From Cymodocea nodosa (lineage: Eukaryota > Streptophyta > Magnoliopsida > Alismatales > Cymodoceaceae), in NCBI GenBank assembly GCA_036874045.1, contig CM072336.1, positions 1,260,001 through 1,324,000 on the forward strand: DNA of 64,000 nt. Reading direction: 5' to 3'. The notes beneath the pieces were generated by a model, which worked only from the letters and a program-made list of their open reading frames with translations, did no database searches and was not told the DNA's origin. Positions within the stretch are counted from its first letter, which is position 1. Each line of letters begins with the position of its first letter. The translations under genes were made by a program, and so were the position numbers. This document shows, piece after piece, positions 36,868 to 48,062 of the stretch.

Positions 36868-39800
36868 ATGATGATGGTGGAGGGAACAGCGTCACCGCGG
36901 CGGCCGAAGGGAATCGGAGGAGGACGGGAAAAGGAACCCTCCCATTTGGTGGGAGAGATCGCCAGGGTTTTGGACGAGTGTCAGCTCTCCAACGCCGTCC
37001 ACAACCGCAAACTTAGGGAGCTCTCCACCATCCTCCGGTCCTCCCCCTCTTCTCTTGCGAATTCCTTCCTTTCGTCCTTCACCCGAACCCTAACTCCACT
37101 CTTCGACGCCCCACGCCGGACCACGTCCACTGAGCGGGTTGTGCGGTTCGTGTCCTCTTTTGCTTCTATCGCCGGTGAGGAGTTCCTCGTGAGCTTCGTT
37201 AGGTTTCTACTTGTCGCTTCACGCGCTGCCCACAAGACTTCTAGGTTCCGTGCTTGCCAGATCATCTCTGAGGTCGTCGCCCTTCCTCTGGTTCTCCTAC
37301 TCGCAATTTTTCATCAAAATCTCTCTCTTACAATGCGGTATTTTTACGAACGCAAGACATCATCTCTGGAGATAGAGTGAATGATCACCGTTCTATTTCG
37401 CTGTTGTTCTGCCTTTCCGCAGTTAGATTTTTTGATTTAGTCTCATTATTATGCTAAGCATCTTATTCAAGTATGTAAGATCGGATTTCTCCTGAGAATG
37501 TAGATCATTATGCGGCTACCGGATGATGCGGATGTGAGTGATGAAGTTTGGGACGAAGCGATAGATTGCATGAAGGAGCGGGTGAGGGACAAAATACCCG
37601 CTGTTCGTGTTTTTGCAGTTCGTGCACTGTCACGCTTCGCGACTGGTGTTGAGAACAGTGATGTCGTTGATCTCTTTCTCGAATCTTTGCCCCAAGAATC
37701 AAACGCTGTATGTGGTGTGTTGGTGTTTGTCCTATTTTTTCTGGCACTGAGGAATTTGTTAAGTTATTATCTATCAATTTCTGCAGGAGGTTAGGAAGAC
37801 AATTGTTTTGTCCATGCCTCCCACGAGTGCCACTTTAGTGGCAATCGTCGGCTGCACTCTGGATGTAAGTGAATCGGTGAGGAAAGCTGCATACAACGTT
37901 ATTGCCATCAAGTTTCCCCTCCAAAGCCTTAGGTAACTACACGTAATTCCAGCTAGGAAATCACAGTGGTAAATCCTTTTCTAAAATTTTCTTTACATTC
38001 CAGCATCAAGATTAGGACAAGTATCCTTCAACGGGGTCTAGCCGACAGGTCTTCTTCTGTAGCAAAGGAGTGTTTGAAGATGTTGAAAGAAGAATGGTTT
38101 GAAAAATCCTGTGACAACGATCCCATTACATTGCTAAGGTTTCTCGATGTTGAAACATATGAATCAGTTGGCGAGGCCGTTATTAAAGCTCTCTTAGAAT
38201 CTGGGATGGTGCAAGCCCAAATAAGTGAAAGCATCAGACAGATAATATCGGCAATGTGTCACACCAGTGATGGTTAGTGATAGATTTAGGGTCTGTTTGA
38301 TAATGATTATTTATGAAAATAAACTAGTATTTTCAAAAAAACTGTAAAATTTAGTTTTTTTATTTAACGCTTTTAATTCAAAATACAATGTTTTAGTCTA
38401 ACATATATAAATAAGTTGGCATATAAATAATAAGTTTAGTAACAATTATTGAAAAATGTTATCATATTTTCATATGTTAGTTAAAATGATCATTGTCAAA
38501 TACTCCTTTAGAGATTAATGGTAGTAGAACTTTTTTATTTTTCGAAAAAGTTGGGTTGATTCAGTCATGTCTGATTATGTCCTTCAGGTGTTCCAAATGT
38601 ATCATGGTATCTGTTTTTATTATTTTACTTACGGTAAGTATTCCTCAAGGATGTTTCATAACCAAATAACTTGGTAATGTTCAAGTGGTTACACCATATT
38701 TAAATTCAAAAAATTCATACATTTTTCAACATGAACAACAACTTCCACAGAACTTTCCTACAACAAATCATTACTTTTCCTTCAGCAAGCAATTCGCCGT
38801 TGATGGAATCTGACATAAGTTAGACGTAGAAGACAAAATTAAGTTGAAATGTTGGACCATAATGCTGACCTGAGAAAAAACTTGCATATTGAATGCATTT
38901 CTTTGGTCCTTCCATATTTTGCATATGGAGAGATTATATGATTCTTTTTGCTGGTTATGCATAAAAAACGATTACACCTTTCTTGCTGTTTTTATTTTAT
39001 TCTAAATTTTGACTAGCAATTTGGATCGTCTTGCTGATTAAAAGGATTTCCTCTCTGATTTTTCTCTCGACAACTATCGTTCGGTATTTATTGCCCTGTC
39101 TGTTGAGTATCATGATAATTGACTGTGAGTAGCATATATAATGACAGGCGTAAGTTTAATCTAGAATTGTGTGGCCTTTGCGTGGTTACTCGAAAAGTTG
39201 AATTTTTGACCCAACGGCTACCAATTATCTGGCCTATGATTATATTTATCCATTCCATATTTATTGATATTCCATCATATTATACTAATAATCTTTACAT
39301 CAGGACAAAGTACTGCTGATGTCAAGCTCATCGAACCAGAAGGTGCTCTTTATTGGAGAATGTTGTGTAAGTATTTGCAACATGAAGCACAGGTGAGAAA
39401 CGTGAAATACCAGAATTCTATAAGGTGCTGCAATATATACACTTGTATTCCTCAGAGAACACCCCATATTCCCATTTGTCTGCCGCATTCTTGCTTTTGA
39501 AGTGCGCCAATGAGCATGAAACAGGGAGCTTCACGTCAATGTCATTATTTCCCGTTGGACGTGTAAATATACATAATTTACATTTTTGTACTGTAAAAGA
39601 TTTTGGTTCAAATTCCAAATATTAAAAGATATACCTTTTAAGGTGGCCTTGGTGGTGTGGTCAGGTGCATGGGTGCCTAGGCATGAACAAGGCAGTAATA
39701 AATATATTAAAATTTTAGTTATATATATATATGTCCACAAATAACTTGTTAGATAATTTTCTAAAATTAATAATAACAATCTAACTACAAATAAACTCTT

Positions 39801-42800
39801 AATTATCCTCCAAATCAATATAAATCTCTACAATAACAATGAGTTAATAATAAATAACAATAACAAAACTGATAATTACACCAATCAGTCCAATCTTACC
39901 AATAATAAGTAAAATTTTTAGTAAAAAATAAAACAAAAGAAAAGTAAATATTACTCAAAAATAGGCATTAGGAAAAATCAACTAAAGATGCCCAGATGCC
40001 ATGGCATCAAAATATCAATTAATGCCTTGTCACCATGGCAATACCTAGGTGCTGTTTAAGTAGGCAACATAAAAGTATGGTTAACTGTTTTTTAATGTTA
40101 TTTCCTTTAGAAAGAATTGTTAATTAACCATCACATTTTTATCATTTGCTTTCTAAGCCATATGCTTTCTGATTATCAAGGATCCGTTTTTTATTCTGGT
40201 TCTAATTGTCATAAATTATCATTGGAATGGAATCGGTACATAATTTTCGTGTTTGATATAATCTAGAATCAATGCCAATTTATTGTATAAAAAGGTTATT
40301 CTGGGCTGCTAAAAAAATCCTAAGTCTTCAAAATTATAATTATTTTTCATATTGTAAACCCCAAATTTTGTAGCTTTAGCTTTCTCTTTTTGATCATGAA
40401 GATGGTGAGTAATTGTAAGGACAGCAGTCTAAAATCTGAATTTCATTTGAATTAATAACAAATGCACCCCAGTCTATGAACTTCTCATAATCTTCTTTGC
40501 AACATATGCTATTTTTTCTCTTCTGGATAACACAAGGAAGATCACTTTGCTGATTTTTGAACCAATCAGCAGGAATCAATAAAATCCATACATGGTAAGA
40601 CTTCGTATGCCTTGTGTCAGAAATGAAAAATTTTATGGATCAGGAATTCATTTTTTCCATGTTCATACAAGAATATATATAGGAAAAAGTGATTACTTTC
40701 TTTCAATATTGTTATAAACCTAAAAACGCAACATACTCAAAACAATCCTCCTGACTCCAAATTACCAAATCATGGAAAAGACTGCAACGTTTTTTCCCAT
40801 TATATCCTTCATCATACAGTTCTAAGTTTCTGGAGGATATTGCAGGCTAAGGGCTCTGAAGCTGCGACAACCACTGGTGCTAAAGCAGCAGTATATGCTT
40901 CACAAGCATCACTAAATAATGAACTCCTGGAAGATGTTCTTCCTGTGACTGTGTCTGATTATGTGGAATTTGTTAAGTTTCATCTTTCCGCTGGTAAGTT
41001 TAATATAGAAGCATGACATATTATAGACTTTGCCAATGACTGACAACTAAAAAAACAAAAAGGACAATTATGAAAGATGATAAATAAAAGAGTTTCAAAA
41101 TGAATAATTTCACATGCATAATGTTTTTTTACTTTGTTTGTTTGCATCTACTAAGCTAGACATTGGAAGTCTGGAACCTTAGCTTCTAGTTTATAGATAA
41201 TTATCTTTTATGTCCTGAAATTTGTGGCTTGTTACTGTTCCAGGTCCAAATTTTCGATTTGTATCACGGCAGCTTCTTTTGCTTGGTGCAATGCTTGATT
41301 TTTCTGACTCCACAAACAGGAAAGTTGCTAGTGAGTTTGTGCATGATCTACTGCATCGACCATTTGAACATGAAACTGATGAGGAGGGAAATGAGATTGT
41401 CATAGGAGATGGCATCAACTTGGGCGGAGATAGAGAATGGGCAAGGGCTGTGTCGGAGTTGGCTAAAAGGGTTCATGCTTCTGTGGGTGAATATGAAGAA
41501 AAAATTGCTCTTGTTATTGAGGAGCTAGCTCGTCCATGCAGAGAGAGAAGTGCAGATTTCCTGCAATGGATGCATTGCCTTGCAGTTGCTGGTCTTCTTT
41601 TGGAAAGTATTGAATCTTTTGGGCTTTTGCAAGGGAAGGCAATTGAACCCAATGAACTGCTACATTCTTTGCTGCTTGCTGGGGTAAGCAAATTTAGGGA
41701 TACCTTGCAGGTTCCTTTTACCTCTGAATGATTGATTAAAGAGGATGATTGACTTATTAGTTTCTCTATGTTTTCACTTGCATCACCTGTCTTATATGAT
41801 ATAGGCAAAGCACATTCATGTTGACGTTCAAAGAGTTTCTATAAGATGCCTATGTCTCTTTGGACTGCTACAGAGGAGACCCAGTGCAGATCTAGTGAAG
41901 CAATTGCGTCTATCATATATAATTGGTCCCCCTCCTGTTAGTGTCATGGCATGCAAGGCTCTAGTTGACCTATCCATATGGCATGGAATTCATGAACTTG
42001 ACAGTGCTATTTCTTTGGATCAGCTAAATATGGACGATGAAAAGAATAGCTTTATTCCAGTGGATCTGAATGCAAATGAAGATGTAGCAGTTGGATTGAT
42101 TAATCTCTTGTACTCTGGATTTGAGCAAAGCGAACTAGTTCATGGCTCTGAATCTGATGATCTGCATACAGTTCAGGCAATAGTAGGAGAAGGTTTTGCA
42201 AAAATTCTTCTTCTAAGCAATAGCCATTCAAGCATTTCTAGTTCTTTACATCCTCTAATTTTGAGCAGGCTTATAGTGTTGTACTTCACCAGTAAAAATG
42301 AGGAGTTGGCAAGGTATGATGTGAATATTTGATCATAGTTCCCATCTATGCTCTGGTGCATAATCTATCGAATCACCTTCATTTACATACAGGTTAAAAC
42401 AGTGCTTATCAGTATTCTTTGAGCATTATCCAGCAATTTCAGGAGCTCATAAGGCAAGAAATATATATTAACTTGTAAAATTTTCTTCCGATTTCTGATT
42501 CTATGTTTGTAATTCACCCCCTTGAGACTAGAGAATGTTCCTTGTTCCAAATCTACAGAGATGTGTGTCCAGAGCTTTCATTCCAGTGATGCGTTTTATG
42601 TGGCCAGGCATTCGTGGAAACCCAAGTGGTTCAGGTATTATGATTTCCAGAATGAGAAAACGTGCGACACAGGCGGCACATTTCATGTTGCAGATGATGC
42701 AGACTCCTTTATTATCAATGGATTGTCAAGAAGTTCTTGCCAATGCAACAATCTTATCACTTGACATTGATTCTGCTAATGAGGGGCTGGCCATCAGAAT

Positions 42801-44604
42801 TGCTGCAGAGGTTGCTAACCTAAACTTATTTGTAATTCTAGAAATAGAGCATTGCATATATAATCATTGTTTTAAGATATTTATGAAGCCATTTTTTCAA
42901 TTTTTGCAAAAAAATCTCGCACACGAATAAGTTCACACTTCTAAATAGATGTTATGTCCATGGTAGGCACATCATAGATGCTTCAATTCTCCATTACATC
43001 TGGACAGATCATGCAGTGCATCTTGACCATCTTTAATTCATACAGAAAGGAGAATGCATACAAGTTAAATATGTGTTGCAATATTCTTCATTGTTATTGA
43101 ATCTTCATTATGTGTTTTACGTTTACTTTGTTATCTAAGTGTGTGCATTCTCCCGAGTGACAAATAATATGTCCACTTTGTCCATCCATCCACTAAAAAT
43201 TCAAAAGAGCGAGCTTTGTCTTCATGATCTTGTTTTCATTGTGCAATTGGTCTTTTGTTTTGCATCTTGACTCCAACCACAATTTCCAACACAAATGACC
43301 AAGTTGTTTATGATCAGTAAGGAAAAACACAATGCATGAAACCTCCCAGTATGGATCTAGTGAGGGTCCTTGAAGATGGTTTCAGGACATGAACCCATGT
43401 CCTTCATATTACAATGGAACAATCGTACCATGTTGTCAAGGTTCACCTTCTTGTGTATGATTAATAAAGCCTACATTTTATTTTATGGATTTTATAACCA
43501 TTGAAATGTGGACATTTTACTTGACTAATTAATAATCTCGGAGGTCCTTTATAATCATAACTTACATCCTTTTACTAATATATGATTTTCTAGGATGATG
43601 CTTATTTATTGAATGAGAATCACCCTATTCACTTCTTAAAAAAATGTAGGATTTTATAACATTCACCTTTGCTAATATCCTTTTCTAGAATCTGTAAGTA
43701 TTCCTTTTTCTGAACCTGGATGGATGACTAAACTTTAATTTGATTCTTTTTAAATTGAATTGTAATCATGTAACTTAAAATTTATTAACATTGATTGGAA
43801 AGACTCTTGTACATGTAGCCGCAAACATTCCCTTACTTTTATCAAAATGTGTCTGTTTTAAGTTTCTAATAGTAACTAAATATTTTGTATTTCTACCCAA
43901 AATAACTTTTTGTATGCACCCGTAGATGGTGCATTGCAGCTCCATGAAGAAAACTTCCGCTGGAAAGTCTTATATTTTGGCACTTTGTGGGATAGTTGCT
44001 CAGCTGAACTTCCGGCCTACCGAGCAGGATGCAATAAAACTTATGCGAGGACTTTTAAACTGTGTGATTAAGTATGTTTCTCTGGATTCGGAAGCTGCCA
44101 AGGGCATGGTTCGGTTGGCTGCTAGTCTCAGAGAACTCGACAAAAGTCCTGATGAAGAATTTTCCCAGGAGAGAGCAAAAGCTATTCTTGGTAACGTGTC
44201 GAAATTCGGGAGTTATTAGCACGATCAATTATTGTTGCAACATGAAATGATATTGAATTCCTTTCGCATGTGATGCTATTTTTCTAGGTATGTTGGATCT
44301 GGATGTCAACCTTGAAGATGCGGCTCTTTCCATGCAATTGCCAACCACTCCAGCAATTCGTTCCGTTAAAGGAAGAAGAGCAAGGAAAGAAACTTCTTCC
44401 GATGAGGAAATATCTACTGCTAGTAATATCATTCCCATGACTCCTGGGACAATATGCACTCGTTCGCAGAGAGCAAGCAAGACAGCAGCCATGAGCAGAA
44501 TGTCTGCGTATAGTAAAGCCAAGAACCCTACCTTAGAAGAAGGCGCCTCAGATCTGACATCTGAAGATGGCTCCGACGAGGATGGTGATGAATATGTAGA
44601 ATGA
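36868..44604 (+). CDS. CAPG: Condensin I subunit 3 (CAP-G), HEAT-repeat protein
   Basis: Twelve exons (36868-37272, 37504-37707, 37787-37932, 38004-38272, 39304-39392, 40846-40993, 41244-41683, 41805-42313, 42393-42453, 42559-42810, 43926-44190, 44288-44604) join in frame to 1034 aa, close to the usual length for plant CAP-G. CAP-G is the kleisin-binding HEAT subunit of condensin I, needed for mitotic and meiotic chromosome compaction. Seen: HEAT-like pairs 'EVWDEAIDCMKERVRDKIPAVRVFAVRALSRF'-type helices, 'SIKIRTSILQRGLADRSSSV', 'HVDVQRVSIRCLCLFGLL' and 'FIPVMRFMWPG', and an acidic C-tail (EEGASDLTSEDGSDEDGDEY). Intron 9 uses a GC donor (AAG|GCAAGA). Exon 7 has a second in-frame donor 27 bases on. 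Three ATGs in a row (36868, 36871, 36874) open the frame; the first is used here. Codon use is AT-rich, unlike the CYP735A and KCS genes. Confidence 0.92.
38289..38507. mobile_element. Tourist-like (PIF/Harbinger) MITE in CAP-G intron 4
   Basis: 219 bases. The left end GGGTCTGTTTGATAATGATT and the reverse complement of the right end (AGGAGTATTTGACAATGATC) form an inverted repeat. The element is flanked by TTA on both sides (38286-38288 and 38508-38510), the exact 3-bp target duplication of this superfamily. No coding. Confidence 0.7.
39640..40070. repeat. Uncertain inverted-end element in CAP-G intron 5
   Basis: The left side has GGTGCCTAGGCATGAACAAGGC; the right side read in reverse complement has GCACCTAGGTATTGCC followed by GACAAGGCATTAAT. 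The two ends thus share GGTGCCTAGG and ACAAGGC blocks in inverted order, with AT-rich, repeat-like DNA between. Plant elements with such 'CCTAGGCGCC' ends are known, but this one is too decayed to classify. Confidence 0.35.
43280..43452 (-). mobile_element. Au-SINE-like tRNA-derived element in CAP-G intron 10
   Basis: On the minus strand the sequence opens GTGAACCTTGACAACATGG (43429-43447; A-box-like) and continues to GGTTCATGTCC (43385-43395; B-box-like, compare GGTTCGANTCC), then 'TGAAACCATCTTCAAGGACC'. This follows the known plan of the plant Au SINE (GGAGCCTTGGCGCAAC, then ACGGGTTCGAGTCGTGGAAACAGCC). The 3' part is degraded. Inserted antisense to CAP-G. Confidence 0.6.
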
Positions 44605-46950
44605 TGTCATGGATCGATTCATGGGTTTTGACGTAATTCATGAGGTGTTCATGTTGTCATGTGTTGATTCACCCAGGCCTCTGGGAATTCTAGATCAATC
44701 ATAATTTTACTAAATTAAATAGAATATAATAAAATAATAAATATCGTAATAACATGATTATTTAAGGCAATTTATCTAGATGGTGAGTACCCAACTGCTA
44801 CGAGATTCACTGACGACGCAACAAACAAAACAGAATCTAATCATTTTTATGGTTCAGTTCAATCAAATAATGTGTTATGATTTAATTTGATTTTTTATTT
44901 TTGAAATCAGTTTGGTACTTGGTTCTGGTGTGGTTGACTAAATCTAAATCGAAACCAATGGGTATCAGTATTTAATTTAGTATGTACAGAATATATCATA
45001 TGTACTTCAACTGTTCATCCCTAAATCTTCTTTAATATGTTCCTTTCATTTTAGTTACGTAACTTAAAAATTGACATTGTTGGCTTAATCATCCATGAGT
45101 TCTTTTTCTAGATATTTGATTTAATCCATTAGACAAATTCTACAAATAATTAATTAATTACTTTTTGAGTATGTTGATTTTTGTGATCTATAACAAGAAT
45201 ATTTCGTAGTGTAATAGTTTTGTGTTAAATAAAAAATTATTGACTATTGTATTTTGTTTTTTGAATTATGTCTTTACTTATCAAATCAAGAGTTGATGGA
45301 AATTAACCAATTTTGTTTTTATTTAGCTCTTGAAATGAAAATGATTTAATTCAACTTCAAAATTTCTAACGCTAAGGTAGTTTTTATTAACCGTACCAAA
45401 CTATAGATATCTTTAAGAAGAGTTTGCGCATTTAAAATTAAACGAAAAGAAATTTAAATTTCATTTAATTCCAAGTGTAGAATTGTTTGTATATGTATCA
45501 AAATAAATTAACTTTAAATATAAATATCAAATGGAATATTATTTCTTACCCTTACCTTTTGTCAATTACATTTCGTTCCAACACTTCGCCCCTTACTTTA
45601 TTCCACGAAGACTTAAACCTCACCCATTGGTACTGTTGACAACTATTTTATGGTCGTCCAACACATCTCCAACATTATCCGTCGTGACTTCAACAAACCT
45701 TGTTTGTCTACTGCAGCATCTGTGCCTCCTCCCCTTCTAAAACACCCTTAAGGTCCTTCAGGTCTTCCACTAGACCCATGAATCTCATTTGGAGACCTAC
45801 CATCCCACCACGATGGAGTTGAGGTGCTCATTCTCGACAATAGGAGTCGATGTGGAAGACAACTGAATTGATGAGATCATGTGGTTGTAAATCATCTTTC
45901 CCTGGGTTCTTCCGACATCACCGAAGATCCTTGTCTTGAACCATTATGTTCATCAAGGTTTAGATCTTCCACTACACTATTATGCTATGGAATACAGTGT
46001 TCACCCTTTTTCTAAGAAATGCCACTCCAAAGGAAGGAGATTTCTTAGGTGTTTACATTGGATGGTTTTATTTTATTATTGTATTTAATGTCATGTCATT
46101 AAGGTGTTTGAAGAAGAAATATTCTAATAAATATTAAACTCTTATACAATGAAACATATATTAGTTTTCAATTCTATCACCTTTTTAAACATACATAAAC
46201 ACTTAAATCTTCATTTTAATTACTTTTCTAAATATGTACAAATACTTCAATTTTAAATTCTGTTCGATTTTATTTTTAAACAAAATTCCATTTTTGTCAA
46301 ATTCTTTTCTAGATATACAAACAGGCATCAAAGATACCACTTGTTCATTCAATCTTCTTCAATATTGGTCGTTTCTTGTGTTTTTATTTGATTAAGGGTG
46401 AGTTTAAGTAGACTAACCATAAAAACCAGTAGGTTGTCTCTCCTCATGCCTTGATTTCCAGATAAGGAAATTAATTAGTTTAGGTTCAAAATCCAACATG
46501 GTACAACAAAAATCAATAAGTTTAAGGTTTAACCATGTGAAAGTACACAAGGAAGTATATTTCATCACAAGTACATTATGGAAGGATTGTGACTTCAAAA
46601 ATCTTAAGAAAGAAAAGTTTGAGAAAATCTGACAATGAGTCTTCTGTGAAAAGGAAGTACACCTCTTCATTCGTTATTCTTTCACTTAAAAAGTGTGTTT
46701 ATGTAGCTAACAAACTATTAACCGGAAATGACAACCAGTCATGCCTCTTGTGCTGGTATCGTTGTTCATGTAATCATCAGCCTCGCCAACGATTCTTGTA
46801 AGGAAAAGAGGGTGACAAAGATCTTGTTTCAGCTCGTCATGTTTAGAGGATGTTCATTGCAGTTCCCTGTCCTTGTTTCCTTTGCATACTGATTATGTGA
46901 GCTTCTGCTGGTAATCGCAGTCCCACTTCTTTGGACAGTGGTAATGCTTT
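44605..46950. other. Intergenic after CAP-G
   Basis: AT-rich DNA with no recognised gene. A more GC-rich piece at about 45590-46000 may be an old repeat or pseudogene but gives only broken frames on both strands. Confidence 0.5.
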
Positions 46951-46953
46951 TAG

Positions 46954-47488
46954 TTAAATTTGAATCCAAACCACATCATCTTTTGGAAGAACCCATGTTG
47001 GGAGACCAATTTCTACATCCCGGGGGGGTACTGGAAAATTTAAAGCTTGTGGCTGATGTGGACCAACATGATACACAAATCCTGATGTCTTTTTTCTTGA
47101 TTCAGCAGTCATATCTTGATGTTCAATTTCCACTAACCACCTGTCACGACTTGTCATGCCTGAACAGCAAGAAAATATATAATGTCCAATGTTTCAATGT
47201 GATATCATGTATAAAATTAGTCATAACACCTAAACTTCTGAAAATGCAAAAAGCAGATAATGAAAGGGAATAAGAAAAGAAAATATATCCTTATTGAATT
47301 TCAAGATGAAATATAAACCAACTTCTTTGGTAGCATTCTAGCATTCTTTGTGGAATCGATCACCACATTTGAAAGTGAATGATCATCCAGCCTTTTGAGA
47401 TTTATGTGAAGCACTTGGCCATCGCTAGCATCAACATTCTTGGTACTTTCTGGCACCGATCCAAAAATCTGGACTGTTAAACTGCCAC
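46954..47488 (-). other. Unassigned two-block coding fragment
   Basis: Two open blocks on the minus strand look like real exons. Block A (47488 down to about 47320) follows an acceptor TTTACAG and reads 'GSLTVQIFGSVPESTKNV' and 'GQVLHINLKRLDDHSLSNVV'. Block B (47159 down to 46954) follows TGTTCAG and reads 'RDRWLVEIEHQDMTAES' and 'ALNFPVPPRDVEIGLPTW'. A simple GT donor after block A does not put the two blocks in the same phase, so the splice is unresolved or the fragment is decayed. No upstream exons appear before the EamA gene 550 bases away. Protein not recognised. Confidence 0.35.
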
Positions 47489-48062
47489 CTGTAAACAAGA
47501 TGAGCATTCCCCCTCACTTTATGAAACAAATGAAATACACCAATCATGCAATAAAATGTTATAAATTTCATTCACATGCATGTGCGCAAGTGCACACACA
47601 TATACATATTTATGAATTTGAGGATTGAATGATCATAGATAATATGATAATACTTTTCCTTAAATTGAATAGATATTGATTCTTGATTAAAATGTCTAAA
47701 ATTAACAGATTTTGGTTAACTTTTAACTATTGATTTTTAAATAAAAAAATCTTAATGAATATAACTTACAAAGTTCAACTTTTAATGAATAGTCAATTAT
47801 GCCATAGAATAATTAATTATATAATGACATTTTAGTTTTTAAAAAATAAAAGAAATAAGAGCTACCGCTGAGAAAGTTTTTTGAAGATACCTCTATAAAT
47901 ACACACACACAACAAAAATAATCTAAACCATAATCCTACTACGTGAGGTTGGCTACGTAATTTTTTTTTCCACACACATATAAAGCATTTTGATTCTGGT
48001 AGGCAAGCCATACGAACATTCAAGAACTATTGTGCTCAAAGGTTCAAATAAGATCCCAAATA
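47489..48062. other. 3' flank of the EamA gene
   Basis: AT-rich, no coding signal. Probably includes the 3' UTR of the EamA transporter at its right edge. Confidence 0.4.

Noticed and set aside
45531-46000. Possible pseudogene in a GC-richer patch after CAP-G
   Set aside because: Frames on both strands are broken and no motif is recognisable; it could equally be an old repeat.
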